Of a DNA stretch of 64,000 nucleotides, positions 36,257 to 46,348 are shown piece by piece. Both the position numbers and the translations under genes were made by a program. This DNA comes from Rhodobacterales bacterium HKCCE4037 (GTDB lineage: Bacteria; Pseudomonadota; Alphaproteobacteria; Rhodobacterales; Rhodobacteraceae). Positions within the stretch are counted from its first letter, which is position 1. Every line of letters starts with the position of its first letter. The stretch lies in the NCBI GenBank assembly GCA_015689645.1, contig WVSM01000002.1:124001-188000 (forward strand), given 5' to 3'. A model generated the notes under the pieces. That model did no database searches, was not told the origin of the DNA, and worked only from the letters and a program-made list of their open reading frames with translations.

Positions 36257-38879
36257 GCTGCGCTTTCAGCTCATAGAGCAAATTCAAAGCCTCGCGCGCC
36301 GTCATCTCATCGGGATGCACGGCGCGTAGTTTTTCTTCGACCGCCGAAGGCTTCGCCGGCCGTGGCGCGGGGGCAGGTGTGGCACTGAACAGCGGCAGAT
36401 CGTCGATCACCGCCTTGCGCTGGCCACCTTCCCGCTCGCCCTTTTCGAGCGCATCCAGAACAACTTGCGCGCGTGTGATCACAGCCTCGGGCAGCCCCGC
36501 GAGCTTCGCCACCTGCACCCCGTAGGACCGATCCGCAGCACCGTCGCGGACTTCGTGCAGGAAAATGACCTCTCCCTCCCATTCCTTGACGGCCATGGTC
36601 GCGTTGATCAGCCCCTCCAGCTTCGCGGACAGCGAGGTCATCTCATGGTAATGGGTGGCGAACAGGGCCCGACAACGGTTCGTATCGTGCAGATGTTCAA
36701 GCGTCGCCCAGGCAATCGACAGGCCGTCATAGGTCGCCGTGCCGCGCCCGATCTCGTCAAGAATAACCAGCGCGCGTTCATCCGCCTGGTTCAGGATCGT
36801 GGCGGTTTCGACCATTTCCACCATGAAGGTCGAGCGGCCCCGGGCAAGATCGTCAGACGCGCCCACGCGGCTGAAAACCTGGCTGACGACGCCGATCCTC
36901 GCGCGCGATGCAGGCACGAAACTGCCGATTTGAGCCAGAATCGCGATCAGCGCATTCTGCCGCAGGTAGGTCGATTTACCCGCCATGTTCGGGCCGGTCA
37001 GCAGGCTGATCGCGGCGCCGTCCTCGGCAGTCAGCCTGCAATCGTTGGCGATGAAAGGCTCACCGTCTTTTGCAAGGGCAGCTTCGACGACCGGATGACG
37101 ACCGCCCTCGATTTCGAAGCTCCGGTCCTCGCTCATCTCGGGCTGAACCCAGTCGCCTTCCCGCGCACGGCGCGCGAGCGCACTGGCAAGGTCAAGTTCC
37201 GCCAGTCCACGCGAGGCGTCGCCGATCTTGTCCTGCGCATCGAGAACCGCTTCGCGGAGTGACGCGAAGAGTGTCCGCTCAATCTCCAGCGCACGATTCC
37301 CGGCGTTCAGGATCTTCGTCTCGAGCTCCGATAGCTCCACAGTGGTAAAGCGCACAGCATTTGCAGTGGTCTGGCGATGGATGAACCGTTCCGACAGCGG
37401 CGGGTTCAGCATCTTCTCGGCGTGGGTCGCCGTGGTCTCGATGAAATACCCCAGCACGTTGTTATGCTTGATCTTCAGGCTCGAAACGCCGGTCGCCTCA
37501 CAATATTCCGCCTGCATCGACGCAATCACGCCCCGCCCCTCGTCTCTCAGCTTGCGCGCCTCGTCCAGTTCCTCGTGGTAGCCGGCCGCGATAAGGCCGC
37601 CATCACGGAGCTGGACAGGAGGCTCCGCGACCAGCGCGGCGTCCAGCAGGTCGATCAATTCCGAATGGCCGGTGAGGCTATCGCAGGCGTCGGCTAAAAT
37701 GGTGGGCAGGTCGATGCCCTCCAAGCGTTGATGCAATCGGTCCGCGCCGATCAGACCGTCCCGAATGGCGGCAAGGTCTCGCGGTCCGCCGCGATCCAGG
37801 GCCAACCGTGATAGCGCGCGATCAAGGTCGGGGATCCGGCGCAGTTCTCGCTCCAGACCGTCTCGAACAAGCGTGTCAGAGACACAGAACGCCACCGCCG
37901 CATGCCGATTTCGGATCACGGCAAGGTCGGTGGACGGCCCGGTCAGGCGCCGCTCCAGAAGCCGCGCACCGGCGGCGGTCAATGTGCGGTCCAAGACGGC
38001 AAGGAGCGAATTGGCGCGACCGCCCGACAGCGCGTGGGTCAACTCCAGATTGCGGCGCGTCGCCGTGTCGATTTGCAGGAGCTTTTCCGCCCTCTGCTTC
38101 CGCGGCGCCCGCAGCAGCGGCAGCGCCCCCTTTTGTGTCAATTCAAGATAATCTATCAACGCGCCCATCGCGCTCAGCTCGGGTCGCGTGAAGCTTCCGA
38201 AGCCTTCCAGCGTCGAAACGTTGAACAGGTTCGAGAGCCTTTTTTCGGCGGAGGCGGAATCGAATGATCCGGGCGACAGCGGCGTGACCGCAGCCCCCAA
38301 TTCTACCATCGAATCCTGCCGGGCGATCTCCAGCCCGTCCGACACCAGCACTTCTTTCGGAGACAGGCGCGCCAGTTCTGGACCCAAACGCACCGGAGGG
38401 CAGGCCATCACACGAAAATCGCCGGTGGAAATGTCGCACCACGCCAGCGCACCGTCACCGCGCACCTCGGCATAGGCTGCGAGGTAATTGTGTCTCCGCG
38501 CCTCAAGCAGCGTGTCCTCGGTCAGCGTGCCGGGCGTGACAAGCCGCACCACATCGCGCTTCACGACCGACTTCGAGCCACGCTTCTTCGCCTCTTCCGG
38601 GCTTTCCAATTGCTCGCCGATGGCGACGCGGAATCCCTTGCGGATCAGGGTCAAAAGGTAGGATTCGGCACTGTGTGCGGGCACGCCGCACATCGGGATA
38701 TCGTCGCCGTCGTGCTTGCCGCGCTTGGTCAGGGCAATGTCCAGCGCCTCGGCGGCGGCAACGGCGTCGTCGAAGAACATCTCGTAGAAATCGCCCATGC
38801 GATAGAACAGGATCGCATCCGGATGCTGCGCCTTGATCTCCAGATATTGCGCCATCATCGGCGTCACTTGCGCGTTCAT
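36240..38879 (-). CDS. mutS: DNA mismatch repair protein MutS
   Basis: An 879-residue mismatch-recognition ATPase. The mismatch-binding Phe-x-Glu occurs in YRMGDFYEMFFDDA near residue 33, the N-terminal domain starts MNAQVTPMMAQYLEIK, Walker A is GPNMAGKSTYLRQNALI, followed by the signature FSRVGASDDLARGRSTFMVEM and LDEIGRGTATYDGLSIAWA. The ATG at 38879 has GGGG 9 nt upstream. It faces maeB divergently. Convergent overlap with grpE is 17 bp. Confidence 0.97.
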   Translation of the reverse strand: MNAQVTPMMAQYLEIKAQHPDAILFYRMGDFYEMFFDDAVAAAEALDIALTKRGKHDGDDIPMCGVPAHSAESYLLTLIRKGFRVAIGEQLESPEEAKKRGSKSVVKRDVVRLVTPGTLTEDTLLEARRHNYLAAYAEVRGDGALAWCDISTGDFRVMACPPVRLGPELARLSPKEVLVSDGLEIARQDSMVELGAAVTPLSPGSFDSASAEKRLSNLFNVSTLEGFGSFTRPELSAMGALIDYLELTQKGALPLLRAPRKQRAEKLLQIDTATRRNLELTHALSGGRANSLLAVLDRTLTAAGARLLERRLTGPSTDLAVIRNRHAAVAFCVSDTLVRDGLERELRRIPDLDRALSRLALDRGGPRDLAAIRDGLIGADRLHQRLEGIDLPTILADACDSLTGHSELIDLLDAALVAEPPVQLRDGGLIAAGYHEELDEARKLRDEGRGVIASMQAEYCEATGVSSLKIKHNNVLGYFIETTATHAEKMLNPPLSERFIHRQTTANAVRFTTVELSELETKILNAGNRALEIERTLFASLREAVLDAQDKIGDASRGLAELDLASALARRAREGDWVQPEMSEDRSFEIEGGRHPVVEAALAKDGEPFIANDCRLTAEDGAAISLLTGPNMAGKSTYLRQNALIAILAQIGSFVPASRARIGVVSQVFSRVGASDDLARGRSTFMVEMVETATILNQADERALVILDEIGRGTATYDGLSIAWATLEHLHDTNRCRALFATHYHEMTSLSAKLEGLINATMAVKEWEGEVIFLHEVRDGAADRSYGVQVAKLAGLPEAVITRAQVVLDALEKGEREGGQRKAVIDDLPLFSATPAPAPRPAKPSAVEEKLRAVHPDEMTAREALNLLYELKAQLSSPE

Positions 38880-38993
38880 ATTCGCACCCCCCGGCGAGAA
38901 TCTACGCAAGGCGGGACCGGGATTGAAGCGCAATCAGTTGCGAATTCGCGCGCTGTCAGGCTATGCCGGTTCGGCACCGGAGGAGAGGGCACC

Positions 38994-41258
38994 ATGGCCG
39001 ACAAGCAGAAGATCACCCGTGAAGAGGCGCTCGCCTACCACCTCGAACCGACTCCGGGGAAAATCGACATCAACGCCTCGACCCCCATGGCGACGCAGAG
39101 GGACCTTTCGCTGGCCTATTCGCCCGGCGTCGCCGTGCCCTGCCAGGTGATCGCCGAAAAGCCCGAGACCGCCTACGATTACACGACCAAGGGCAACATG
39201 GTCGCCGTGATCTCGAACGGGACGGCCGTGCTGGGTTTGGGGAACCTCGGCGCGCTGGCGTCCAAGCCGGTGATGGAGGGGAAATCGGTTCTGTTCAAAC
39301 GGTTCGCCGACGTGAACTCCATCGACATCGAGCTCGACACGGAAGATCCGGATGCCTTCTGCAACGCCGTGAAGCTGATGGGGCCGACCTTCGGGGGCAT
39401 CAACCTCGAAGACATCAAGGCGCCTGAATGTTTCATCATCGAGCAGCGCCTGAAGGAAGAGATGGATATCCCGGTCTTCCACGACGACCAGCACGGAACG
39501 GCGGTGATCTGTGCGGCCGGCCTGATCAACGCGCTGCACCTGAGCGGCAAGAAGATCGAAGACGTTCGCATCGTGCTGAACGGGGCCGGGGCGGCCGGGA
39601 TCGCCTGCCTCGAGCTGCTCAAGGCGATGGGAGCGCGGCATGAAAATTGCATCATGTGCGACACGAAAGGCGTGATTTTCCAGGGTCGGACCGAGGGGAT
39701 GAACCAATGGAAGTCGGCCCACGCCGTCGCCACCGAGCTTCGCACGCTGGAGCAGGCCATGGTGGGTACGGACGTGTTCCTCGGTGTATCGGTCAAGGGG
39801 GCCGTGACCCCCGAGATGGTGAAAAGCATGGCCGACAACCCGGTGATCTTCGCCATGGCGAACCCCGACCCGGAAATCACGCCGGAAGAAGCGCACGCGG
39901 TGCGGGTCGATGCGATCGTTGCAACCGGGCGCTCGGATTATCCCAACCAGGTCAACAACGTGCTGGGATTTCCCTACCTCTTCCGCGGCGCTTTGGACAT
40001 TCATGCCCGTGCAATCAATGACGAAATGAAGATCGCCTGCGCCCGTGCGCTGGCCGAGCTTGCGCGGGAGGATGTGCCGGATGAAGTGGCGATGGCGTAT
40101 GGGCGGAAGCTGACGTTCGGGCGGGATTACATCATTCCGACGCCGTTCGATCCGCGGCTGATTTACACGATCCCGCCGGCGGTTGCGCAGGCGGGGATGG
40201 ACACCGGCGCGGCGCGGCGGCCGATCATCGACCTGGAGCGATACGCGACGGACCTGCAGGCACGGATGGATCCGACCTCGTCGATCCTGCAGGGGCTCTA
40301 CGTGCGCGCGCGGAATGCGCAGGCGCGGATGATCTTTGCCGAAGGTGACGACGTGCGCGTGCTGCGTGCGGCGGTGGCGTACCAGCGGCAGGGGTTGGGC
40401 AAGGCGCTGGTTGTCGGACGTGAACAGGACGTGCGTGAGAAGCTCGAAGGTGCGGGGCTTGGGGACGCGGTGCGCGAGCTGGAAATCGTGAACGCGGCCA
40501 ACACGCGGCACCTCGATACCTACAAGGAGTTCCTCTACGAGCGGCTGCAACGCAAAGGCCATGACGCAAGCGATATCCACCGGCTCGCGGCGCGGGACCG
40601 GCACGTCTTCTCGGCCCTGATGCTGGCCCATGGGCATGGCGACGGCCTTGTCACCGGCGCAACCCGCAAGAGCGCCCAGGCCCTTGAGATGATTGGAAAA
40701 GTCTTCGACGTGAAGGCCGAGGATGGCGCCGTCGGTGTCACCGCCCTGCTGCACAAGGGGCGCATCGTCCTGATCGGCGACACGCTGGTGCACGAGTGGC
40801 CATCGGACGAGGATCTGGCGCTGATCGCGGAGCGTGGCGCCGCCGTTGCGCGGGGTCTGGGGCTGGAGCCCCGGGTGGCGTTCGTCAGCTTCTCGACCTT
40901 CGGCTATCCGATCAGCGAGCGAGCGGAAAAGATGCACATGGCGCCCAAGGTCCTGGACAAGCGCGGGGTGGATTTCGAGTACGAGGGCGAGATGACGGTG
41001 GACGTTGCGCTGAACCCGCGCGCGGCGGAGGCTTACCCGTTTTCGCGCCTCAGCGCGCCTGCGAATATCCTCGTGGTTCCGGCGCGGCACTCGGCTTCGA
41101 TCAGTGTGAAACTGATGCAGGAAATGGCGGGCGCGACGGTGATCGGGCCGATCCTGACGGGGCTGGATCACCCGGTTCAAATCGCCTCGACCGTGTCGAC
41201 GGCGAACGACATTCTCAACATGGCGGTGATGGCGGCTTGCGAGATCGGGCGGGTCTGA
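38994..41258 (+). CDS. maeB: NADP-dependent malic enzyme with C-terminal phosphotransacetylase-like domain
   Basis: A 754-residue MaeB-type enzyme converting malate to pyruvate and CO2. The N-terminal malic enzyme domain (1 to about 430) shows YSPGVAVPC, TNGTAVLGLGNLGALASKPVMEGK-like residues (reads SNGTAVLGLGNLGALASKPVMEGK), HDDQHGTA and FAMANPDPEI; the C-terminal PTA-like domain (430 to the end) is regulatory in related enzymes and includes HGHGDGLVTGATRKSAQALEMIGKVF. AGGAGAG lies about 7 nt before the ATG at 38994. The long upstream open frame is not coding. Confidence 0.97.
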   Translation: MADKQKITREEALAYHLEPTPGKIDINASTPMATQRDLSLAYSPGVAVPCQVIAEKPETAYDYTTKGNMVAVISNGTAVLGLGNLGALASKPVMEGKSVLFKRFADVNSIDIELDTEDPDAFCNAVKLMGPTFGGINLEDIKAPECFIIEQRLKEEMDIPVFHDDQHGTAVICAAGLINALHLSGKKIEDVRIVLNGAGAAGIACLELLKAMGARHENCIMCDTKGVIFQGRTEGMNQWKSAHAVATELRTLEQAMVGTDVFLGVSVKGAVTPEMVKSMADNPVIFAMANPDPEITPEEAHAVRVDAIVATGRSDYPNQVNNVLGFPYLFRGALDIHARAINDEMKIACARALAELAREDVPDEVAMAYGRKLTFGRDYIIPTPFDPRLIYTIPPAVAQAGMDTGAARRPIIDLERYATDLQARMDPTSSILQGLYVRARNAQARMIFAEGDDVRVLRAAVAYQRQGLGKALVVGREQDVREKLEGAGLGDAVRELEIVNAANTRHLDTYKEFLYERLQRKGHDASDIHRLAARDRHVFSALMLAHGHGDGLVTGATRKSAQALEMIGKVFDVKAEDGAVGVTALLHKGRIVLIGDTLVHEWPSDEDLALIAERGAAVARGLGLEPRVAFVSFSTFGYPISERAEKMHMAPKVLDKRGVDFEYEGEMTVDVALNPRAAEAYPFSRLSAPANILVVPARHSASISVKLMQEMAGATVIGPILTGLDHPVQIASTVSTANDILNMAVMAACEIGRV

Positions 41259-41280
41259 ACGACCGAAAATCGGTGTAAAG

Positions 41281-41313
41281 ATCCTGTAGTTATCCCGTAG
41301 TGATCCCGTAGTT
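41281..41313. repeat. Three tandem 11-bp repeats
   Basis: ATCCTGTAGTT, ATCCCGTAGTG and ATCCCGTAGTT follow each other without a gap, each differing by one or two bases, 22 bp after the maeB stop. No function is evident. Confidence 0.6.
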
Positions 41314-41351
41314 ACCAAGATCGTGTGGGCCGAAGGGCGATAGGCACAAGA

Positions 41352-41379
41352 AAGCCCCCGGCCTTACGGCGGGGGGCTT
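41352..41379 (-). terminator. Intrinsic terminator of dnaJ
   Basis: A 12-bp stem (AAGCCCCCCGCC with GGCCGGGGGCTT on the minus strand, one mismatch) around a 4-nt loop, followed on the minus strand by TTCTT. It lies 51 bp beyond the dnaJ stop. The plus strand lacks a good T run, so any role for maeB is weaker. Confidence 0.7.
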
Positions 41380-41389
41380 ATGGTGGGAG

Positions 41390-41412
41390 ATCCTCGGGTC
41401 AAGCCCGAGGAT
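41390..41412. repeat. Palindromic intergenic repeat
   Basis: ATCCTCGGG, loop TCAAG, CCCGAGGAT: a perfect 9-bp stem between dnaJ and the terminator hairpin. The sequence resembles dispersed palindromes often seen between genes of alphaproteobacteria; only this one copy was noticed here. Confidence 0.55.
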
Positions 41413-41429
41413 GACGGGACCGTCCGAAG

Positions 41430-42590
41430 TCAGTCCTTGATGGAGTCCCAGAAGGTCTTGACCTTGTCGAAGAAGCCCGAGGCATTCGGATTGTTCGACT
41501 TCTTGAGGCTTTCGTCGAGCTGTTTGAGCAGGTCTTTCTGATCGCTGGTGAGGTTCACCGGCGTCTCGACCTGCAACTCGATATACATGTCGCCGTGACC
41601 CGGGCCGCGCAGGGCGGGCATGCCCTTGCCACGCAGGCGCATCTGGCGACCGGATTGCGAGCCTTCCGGAACCCGCACACGGGAGCGGCCGCCGTCGATG
41701 GTCGGCACCTCGATCTCGCCCCCCAGGGCGGCGGCGACCATGGAGACAGGGACGCGGCAGAACAGGTCCATCCCGTCGCGCTGGAACAGCGTGTGATCGG
41801 CGACGTCGACGAAGATGTAGAGGTCGCCCTGCGGTCCGCCACGCAATCCGGCCTCGCCCTCGCCGGAGAGTCGGATGCGGGTGCCGGTTTCGACACCGGC
41901 CGGAATGTTCACGCTGAGCGCGCGTTCCTTTTCGACCCGGCCTGCACCGCCGCAGACCTTACAGGGGTTCTTGATGATCTGGCCAAGGCCCGAACAGGTC
42001 GGGCAGGTGCGCTCGACCGTGAAGAAGCCCTGCTGTGCCCGGACCTTGCCCATACCCGAGCAGGTCGGGCAGGTCGTGGGCTCGGCGCCCGCTTCGGAGC
42101 CGGTGCCGTCACAGCTGCCGCATTGCACGGAGGCAGGCACGGTGATCTGCTTGGTCAGGCCCGAGTGCGCCTCTTCCAGCGTGATCTTGAGGTTGTAGCG
42201 CAGGTCCGAGCCACGGGTCGCGCGGGAGCGACCGCCGCCGGCGCGGCCACGCTGGCCGCCCATGAAATCGCCGAACAGGTCTTCGAACACGTCGGAGAAG
42301 GCGGAGGCGAAATCGCCCTGACCGGCGCCACCGGGACCGGGACGCGGGCCGGCACCCATACCACCGTCAAAGGCCGAGTGGCCGAACCTGTCGTAGGCGG
42401 CTTTCTTGTCGGCATCCTTCAGGACGTCATAAGCCTCGTTCGCTTCCTTGAATTGCGACTCGGCCTGCGGGTTGTCCTTGTTGCGGTCGGGATGGAGTTC
42501 CTTGGCCTTCTTGCGATAGGCCTTCTTGATCTCGTCCGCGCTGGCGCCTTTGGCGACGCCAAGCACTTCGTAATAATCGCGTTTTGCCAT
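41430..42590 (-). CDS. dnaJ: Molecular chaperone DnaJ
   Basis: A 386-residue type I J-protein and DnaK co-chaperone. The J domain has HPD at 33-35, followed by a glycine-rich linker, then four CxxCxGxG zinc repeats ([32 protein letters not shown]) and the C-terminal substrate-binding domain. The ATG at 42590 begins [12 protein letters not shown]. It follows dnaK by 71 bp, a gap filled by a strong hairpin. Confidence 0.98.
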   Translation of the reverse strand: MAKRDYYEVLGVAKGASADEIKKAYRKKAKELHPDRNKDNPQAESQFKEANEAYDVLKDADKKAAYDRFGHSAFDGGMGAGPRPGPGGAGQGDFASAFSDVFEDLFGDFMGGQRGRAGGGRSRATRGSDLRYNLKITLEEAHSGLTKQITVPASVQCGSCDGTGSEAGAEPTTCPTCSGMGKVRAQQGFFTVERTCPTCSGLGQIIKNPCKVCGGAGRVEKERALSVNIPAGVETGTRIRLSGEGEAGLRGGPQGDLYIFVDVADHTLFQRDGMDLFCRVPVSMVAAALGGEIEVPTIDGGRSRVRVPEGSQSGRQMRLRGKGMPALRGPGHGDMYIELQVETPVNLTSDQKDLLKQLDESLKKSNNPNASGFFDKVKTFWDSIKD

Positions 42591-42610
42591 GGTTTTCCCT
42601 TTTGAAAACA

Positions 42611-42647
42611 CATGGGCCGGCCGGGGAAATCCCCAGCCGGCCGCATG
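42611..42647 (-). promoter_or_regulatory. Hairpin in the dnaK-dnaJ intergenic region
   Basis: GGCCGGC then GGGG (42615-42626) pairs with CCCC then GCCGGCC (42631-42642) with one mismatch around AAAT; CATG ends extend it. On the minus strand it sits just after the dnaK stop (15 bp) and before dnaJ. It may be a leaky terminator or an RNA-processing/stability element giving less DnaJ than DnaK. Confidence 0.6.
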
Positions 42648-42661
42648 GGGTCAAACAGCGA

Positions 42662-44584
42662 TCAGCCGCGTTTGCGGTCGTCGTCGAGGTCTTCGAAATC
42701 GGCATCCACGATGTCTTCGTCGACACCGCGCTGCTCATCCTTGTCCTCGGCATCGTCGGAGCCGGTTTCCGCCTGCTCCTGCTCGGCCTTGTAGATGGCC
42801 TCGCCCAGACGCATGGCGGCTTCGGTCACGTTCTGAATGCCGCCCTTGATCTTGGCTGCATCGTCGGTTTCGAGCGTCTCTTTCAGGGCGTTCAGCGCCA
42901 GCTCGATCGCCTCGATCGTGGAGGCGTCGACCTTGTCGCCATGCTCTTCGATGGACTTCTCGGTGCCGTGGATGAGGCTTTCGGCCTGGTTCTTGGTTTC
43001 CACCAGATCGCGGCGGCCCTTGTCGGCCTCGGCGTTTTCCTCGGCTTCGCGGACCATCCGGTCGATGTCCTCGTCGCTGAGACCACCGGAGGCCTGGATC
43101 GTGATCTGCTGTTCCTTGCCGGTGCCTTTGTCCTTGGCGCCGACGGAGACGATGCCGTTGGCGTCGATGTCGAAGGTCACCTCGATCTGCGGCACGCCGC
43201 GCGGGGCGGGCGGGATGTTCTCGAGGTTGAACTGGCCGAGCATCTTGTTGTCGGCAGCCATCTCGCGTTCACCCTGGAAGACGCGGATCGTCACGGCGTT
43301 CTGGTTGTCTTCCGCAGTCGAGAAGATCTGCGACTTTTTCGTCGGGATCGTCGTGTTGCGGTCGATCAGGCGCGTGAACACGCCCCCCAGCGTTTCGATG
43401 CCGAGCGACAGCGGCGTCACGTCGAGCAGGACCACGTCCTTGACGTCACCTTGCAGAACACCGGCCTGAACGGCGGCGCCCATGGCGACGACTTCGTCGG
43501 GGTTCACACCCTTGTGCGGCTCTTTCCCGAAGAAGTTGGTCACTTCCTCGATCACCTTGGGCATGCGGGTCATACCGCCGACGAGAACGACTTCGTCGAT
43601 CTCACCCTTGGAGAGGCCGGCATCCTTGAGGGCTGCGGCGCAGGGCTTGAGGGACGCCTTGATGAGGTCGCCGACAAGGCTTTCCAGCTTCGCACGGGTC
43701 AGCTTCATGACCATGTGCAGCGGCTGCCCGTTCGAGCCCATCGAGATGAACGGTTGGTTGATCTCGGTCTGGGTCGAGGAGGACAGCTCGATCTTCGCCT
43801 TCTCTGCCGCTTCCTTCAGGCGCTGGAGCGCCATCTTGTCCTGCGTCAGGTCGGTGCCGTGTTCCTTTTTGAACTCGTCCGCGAGGTAGTTCACGATGCG
43901 CATGTCGAAGTCTTCACCGCCGAGGAACGTGTCGCCGTTGGTGGATTTCACTTCGAACAGGCCATCGTCGATTTCGAGGATGGTCACGTCGAACGTACCG
44001 CCGCCGAGGTCATAGACCGCGATGGTCTTGGTTTCTTCCTTGTCGAGGCCATAGGCCAGTGCGGCCGCGGTCGGCTCGTTGATGATGCGCAGCACTTCGA
44101 GGCCGGCGATCTTGCCGGCGTCTTTCGTGGCCTGACGCTGGGCGTCGTTGAAGTAGGCGGGCACGGTGATGACGGCCTGCGTGACTTCTTCGCCGAGGTA
44201 GGATTCGGCGGTTTCCTTCATCTTCTGGAGGATGAAGGCGGAAATCTGGGAGGGAGAATATTTCTCACCCTTGGCTTCGACCCATGCGTCGCCATTGCCG
44301 CCGTCGATCACGTTGAACGGCAGGTTCTTCTTGTCCTTCTTGAGATGCTCGTCATCGAACCGGCGACCGATCAGGCGCTTGACGCCAAAGATGGTGTTTT
44401 CCGGGTTGGTGACGGCCTGACGCTTCGCGGCCTGGCCGGCGAGGCGTTCGTCATCCGTGAAGGCGACGATCGAGGGGGTCGTGCGGGCGCCTTCGGAATT
44501 CTCGATGACGCGGGGTTGCGAACCATCCATGATGGCAACGCAGGAGTTGGTTGTACCGAGGTCGATACCAATGACTTTAGCCAT
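42662..44584 (-). CDS. dnaK: Molecular chaperone DnaK (Hsp70)
   Basis: A 640-residue Hsp70. The ATPase domain starts [21 protein letters not shown] and includes [14 protein letters not shown] and [11 protein letters not shown]; the linker [14 protein letters not shown] follows, then the substrate-binding domain, and a C-terminal lid ending in the EEVD-less acidic tail [29 protein letters not shown] lies before the ATG and gives a clear ribosome-binding site (AGGG). Transcribed from an RpoH-type promoter about 110 bp upstream, with dnaJ downstream. Confidence 0.98.
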   Translation of the reverse strand: MAKVIGIDLGTTNSCVAIMDGSQPRVIENSEGARTTPSIVAFTDDERLAGQAAKRQAVTNPENTIFGVKRLIGRRFDDEHLKKDKKNLPFNVIDGGNGDAWVEAKGEKYSPSQISAFILQKMKETAESYLGEEVTQAVITVPAYFNDAQRQATKDAGKIAGLEVLRIINEPTAAALAYGLDKEETKTIAVYDLGGGTFDVTILEIDDGLFEVKSTNGDTFLGGEDFDMRIVNYLADEFKKEHGTDLTQDKMALQRLKEAAEKAKIELSSSTQTEINQPFISMGSNGQPLHMVMKLTRAKLESLVGDLIKASLKPCAAALKDAGLSKGEIDEVVLVGGMTRMPKVIEEVTNFFGKEPHKGVNPDEVVAMGAAVQAGVLQGDVKDVVLLDVTPLSLGIETLGGVFTRLIDRNTTIPTKKSQIFSTAEDNQNAVTIRVFQGEREMAADNKMLGQFNLENIPPAPRGVPQIEVTFDIDANGIVSVGAKDKGTGKEQQITIQASGGLSDEDIDRMVREAEENAEADKGRRDLVETKNQAESLIHGTEKSIEEHGDKVDASTIEAIELALNALKETLETDDAAKIKGGIQNVTEAAMRLGEAIYKAEQEQAETGSDDAEDKDEQRGVDEDIVDADFEDLDDDRKRG

Positions 44585-44696
44585 TTGCGTGTCCCTTTCT
44601 TAAAGCGAACAGGCGGGAGCGGGTCCAAGCTGCGGCCCCCGCGCCGCCATTACAGTGACTGTGACGAACGCATGACGCGCCCGCTTGAGTTCGAGG

Positions 44697-44728
44697 GGTA
44701 TATAAGTAGGGGGTTTTGGGGCTGCAAG
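44697..44728 (-). promoter_or_regulatory. RpoH (sigma-32)-type heat-shock promoter of dnaK
   Basis: On the minus strand CTTG (44725-44728), an 18-nt spacer, and CTTATATACC (44697-44706). The -10 matches the alphaproteobacterial form CYTATNTNNG at all fixed positions but the last. It predicts transcription starting near 44689, about 105 nt before the dnaK ATG. The region also holds the 5' side of the divergent alkB-like gene. Confidence 0.75.
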
Positions 44729-44762
44729 CGGTCCGGGGCAGGGGATTTGCAGGGAAATTGCG

Positions 44763-45362
44763 ATGATTGTCGATGTCGGTGGGATCAAGGTGCATCCGGG
44801 CGTGCTCGATGCGGGCGAACAGGCGGAACTGGTGGAGCAGGTGCGCCGCGTGGTGCGGGCGGCACCGCTGTTCCGGCCCGAGACGAAGCGCGGGCGCAAG
44901 ATGTCGGTCCGGATGACCTCGGCCGGGCGCTACGGGTGGATCTCGGACCGGGCGGGATACCGGTACGAGCGGCACCATCCCGACGGGCAGGAATGGCCGC
45001 CGATGCCGGCCCTGGCCAAGGAGGTCTGGCGGCGCGTCTCGGGCGTGAGCCGCGATCCGCAATCCTGCCTGATCAATTACTATGACGCCGATGCGAAGAT
45101 GGGGATGCACCAGGACCGGGACGAGGCGAATTTCGAGATGCCGGTGGTCTCGATCTCGCTGGGGGACGATGCACTGTTCCGCGTCGGCGGGGCGGAACGC
45201 GGCGGCAAGACGCAGTCGATCTGGCTGCAGTCCGGCGACGTGGCGGTGATGGGGGGCGACGCGCGGCTGAATTTCCACGGCATCGACCGGCTTCGGCCCG
45301 GGACGTCTTCGCTTCTGCCGAACGGCGGGCGGATCAACCTGACGCTGCGGGTGGTCGACTGA
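44763..45362 (+). CDS. alkB: AlkB-like 2-oxoglutarate/Fe(II)-dependent dioxygenase
   Basis: A 199-residue dioxygenase of the AlkB family. The iron triad is H116-x-D118 (in MHQDRDE) and H172 (in NFHGIDR); the 2-oxoglutarate and base contacts fit R190 and R196 in GGRINLTLR. The nearby CLINYYDADAKMGM and SISLGDDALFRVGG are family blocks. AlkB removes alkyl groups such as 1-methyladenine and 3-methylcytosine from DNA or RNA. It stands alone between dnaK and the polysaccharide permease. Confidence 0.93.
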   Translation: MIVDVGGIKVHPGVLDAGEQAELVEQVRRVVRAAPLFRPETKRGRKMSVRMTSAGRYGWISDRAGYRYERHHPDGQEWPPMPALAKEVWRRVSGVSRDPQSCLINYYDADAKMGMHQDRDEANFEMPVVSISLGDDALFRVGGAERGGKTQSIWLQSGDVAVMGGDARLNFHGIDRLRPGTSSLLPNGGRINLTLRVVD

Positions 45363-45371
45363 CGGCTGAAG

Positions 45372-46196
45372 TTACCGCTTCGCGCCCCAGCTCTGCGAGG
45401 CGTGCTGGCGGGTGTAATGTTCCAGCATCATGCCGATCAGCAGGAACACCAGCGACATGTAGAAGGGGTAACCCGCGTTGGTGTTGTGGGGCACGTAATT
45501 CACGAAGACATGGCCGCGCGTCTGGTCGATGATGTGGAACAGCGGGTTCCACGTAAAGACCGGCAGCATCATCGCGGGCATCATGTTGGCCACGAACATC
45601 TTGCCCGAGAAGATCATGTTGGCGCGGATGTAGACCATCGACAGGATATTGATCAGGTCGGGGAACCAGAGCTTCAGCGACATGAAGATGATGCCGAGGG
45701 TCACACCCACGAACCAGGCCAGCAGGAACATCCCGAGTGCGCCGGGCCAATAGTAAATTTCGACCGGTTCGATCACCGTGTGGATCAACAGCAAGATACA
45801 CAGGAGTGAGACGAACTGCGTGTAGAGGACAGCGAGGGCCGACGAACAGATCGAAACCAGCGTGTTCATCGGCGCATGTTGCATCATGTCCGATGTCGGA
45901 CCTTCGGCCTGCATGACGCCCCGCATGGTCTGGATATGCGTCAGGTAGATGAAGATCCCCGACATCAGGTACAGCAGGTAATTGCCCCGGATCGCCATGG
46001 TGCGACCGCCGAGGAACTGGAACATGAAGAAGAAGGCCGCGACGAAAAGCAGGCTTTGGACGATCGACAATGCGATGGCGAGAATGGCGTTGCCGTGGTT
46101 CTTGCGGACCTTGCGGACGGTCGCGTGGAACGTGACTTCCAGGAAATTGAAGATCAGACCCAGTGTCGAGCTGGTATTCCGAGTGGATTCGAACAT
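45372..46196 (-). CDS. KpsM-like ABC-2 type polysaccharide export permease
   Basis: A 274-residue membrane protein with six or seven helices, of the ABC-2 family that exports capsular or O-antigen polysaccharide. Typical features are the amphipathic start (LGLIFNFLEVTFHATVRK), the ALSIVQSLLFVAAFFFMFQFLGG helix and the late NPLFHIIDQTRGHVF. The matching ATPase (KpsT-like) is not adjacent. It faces the polysaccharide operon divergently across 152 bp, so a joint role is plausible; no regulator is present. Confidence 0.82.
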   Translation of the reverse strand: MFESTRNTSSTLGLIFNFLEVTFHATVRKVRKNHGNAILAIALSIVQSLLFVAAFFFMFQFLGGRTMAIRGNYLLYLMSGIFIYLTHIQTMRGVMQAEGPTSDMMQHAPMNTLVSICSSALAVLYTQFVSLLCILLLIHTVIEPVEIYYWPGALGMFLLAWFVGVTLGIIFMSLKLWFPDLINILSMVYIRANMIFSGKMFVANMMPAMMLPVFTWNPLFHIIDQTRGHVFVNYVPHNTNAGYPFYMSLVFLLIGMMLEHYTRQHASQSWGAKR

Positions 46197-46348
46197 GAAT
46201 CATCCAGCCTGTCGTTCGGGCCCTGCCATCCGGGGGTCGGCTTTGTTGAACTTGATTTCGCCCGAAGAAGGCGAAGCTTGCCGTTCCCACCTTCGCGGAC
46301 GATAACGCGGGAGCCGTTAATATTCAATTCAACCGCAAGCGAGACGAG

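Noticed and set aside
38961-41318. 785-codon open frame antisense to maeB
   Set aside because: Mirrors the GC-rich codon pattern of maeB; histidine/arginine-rich translation without domains.
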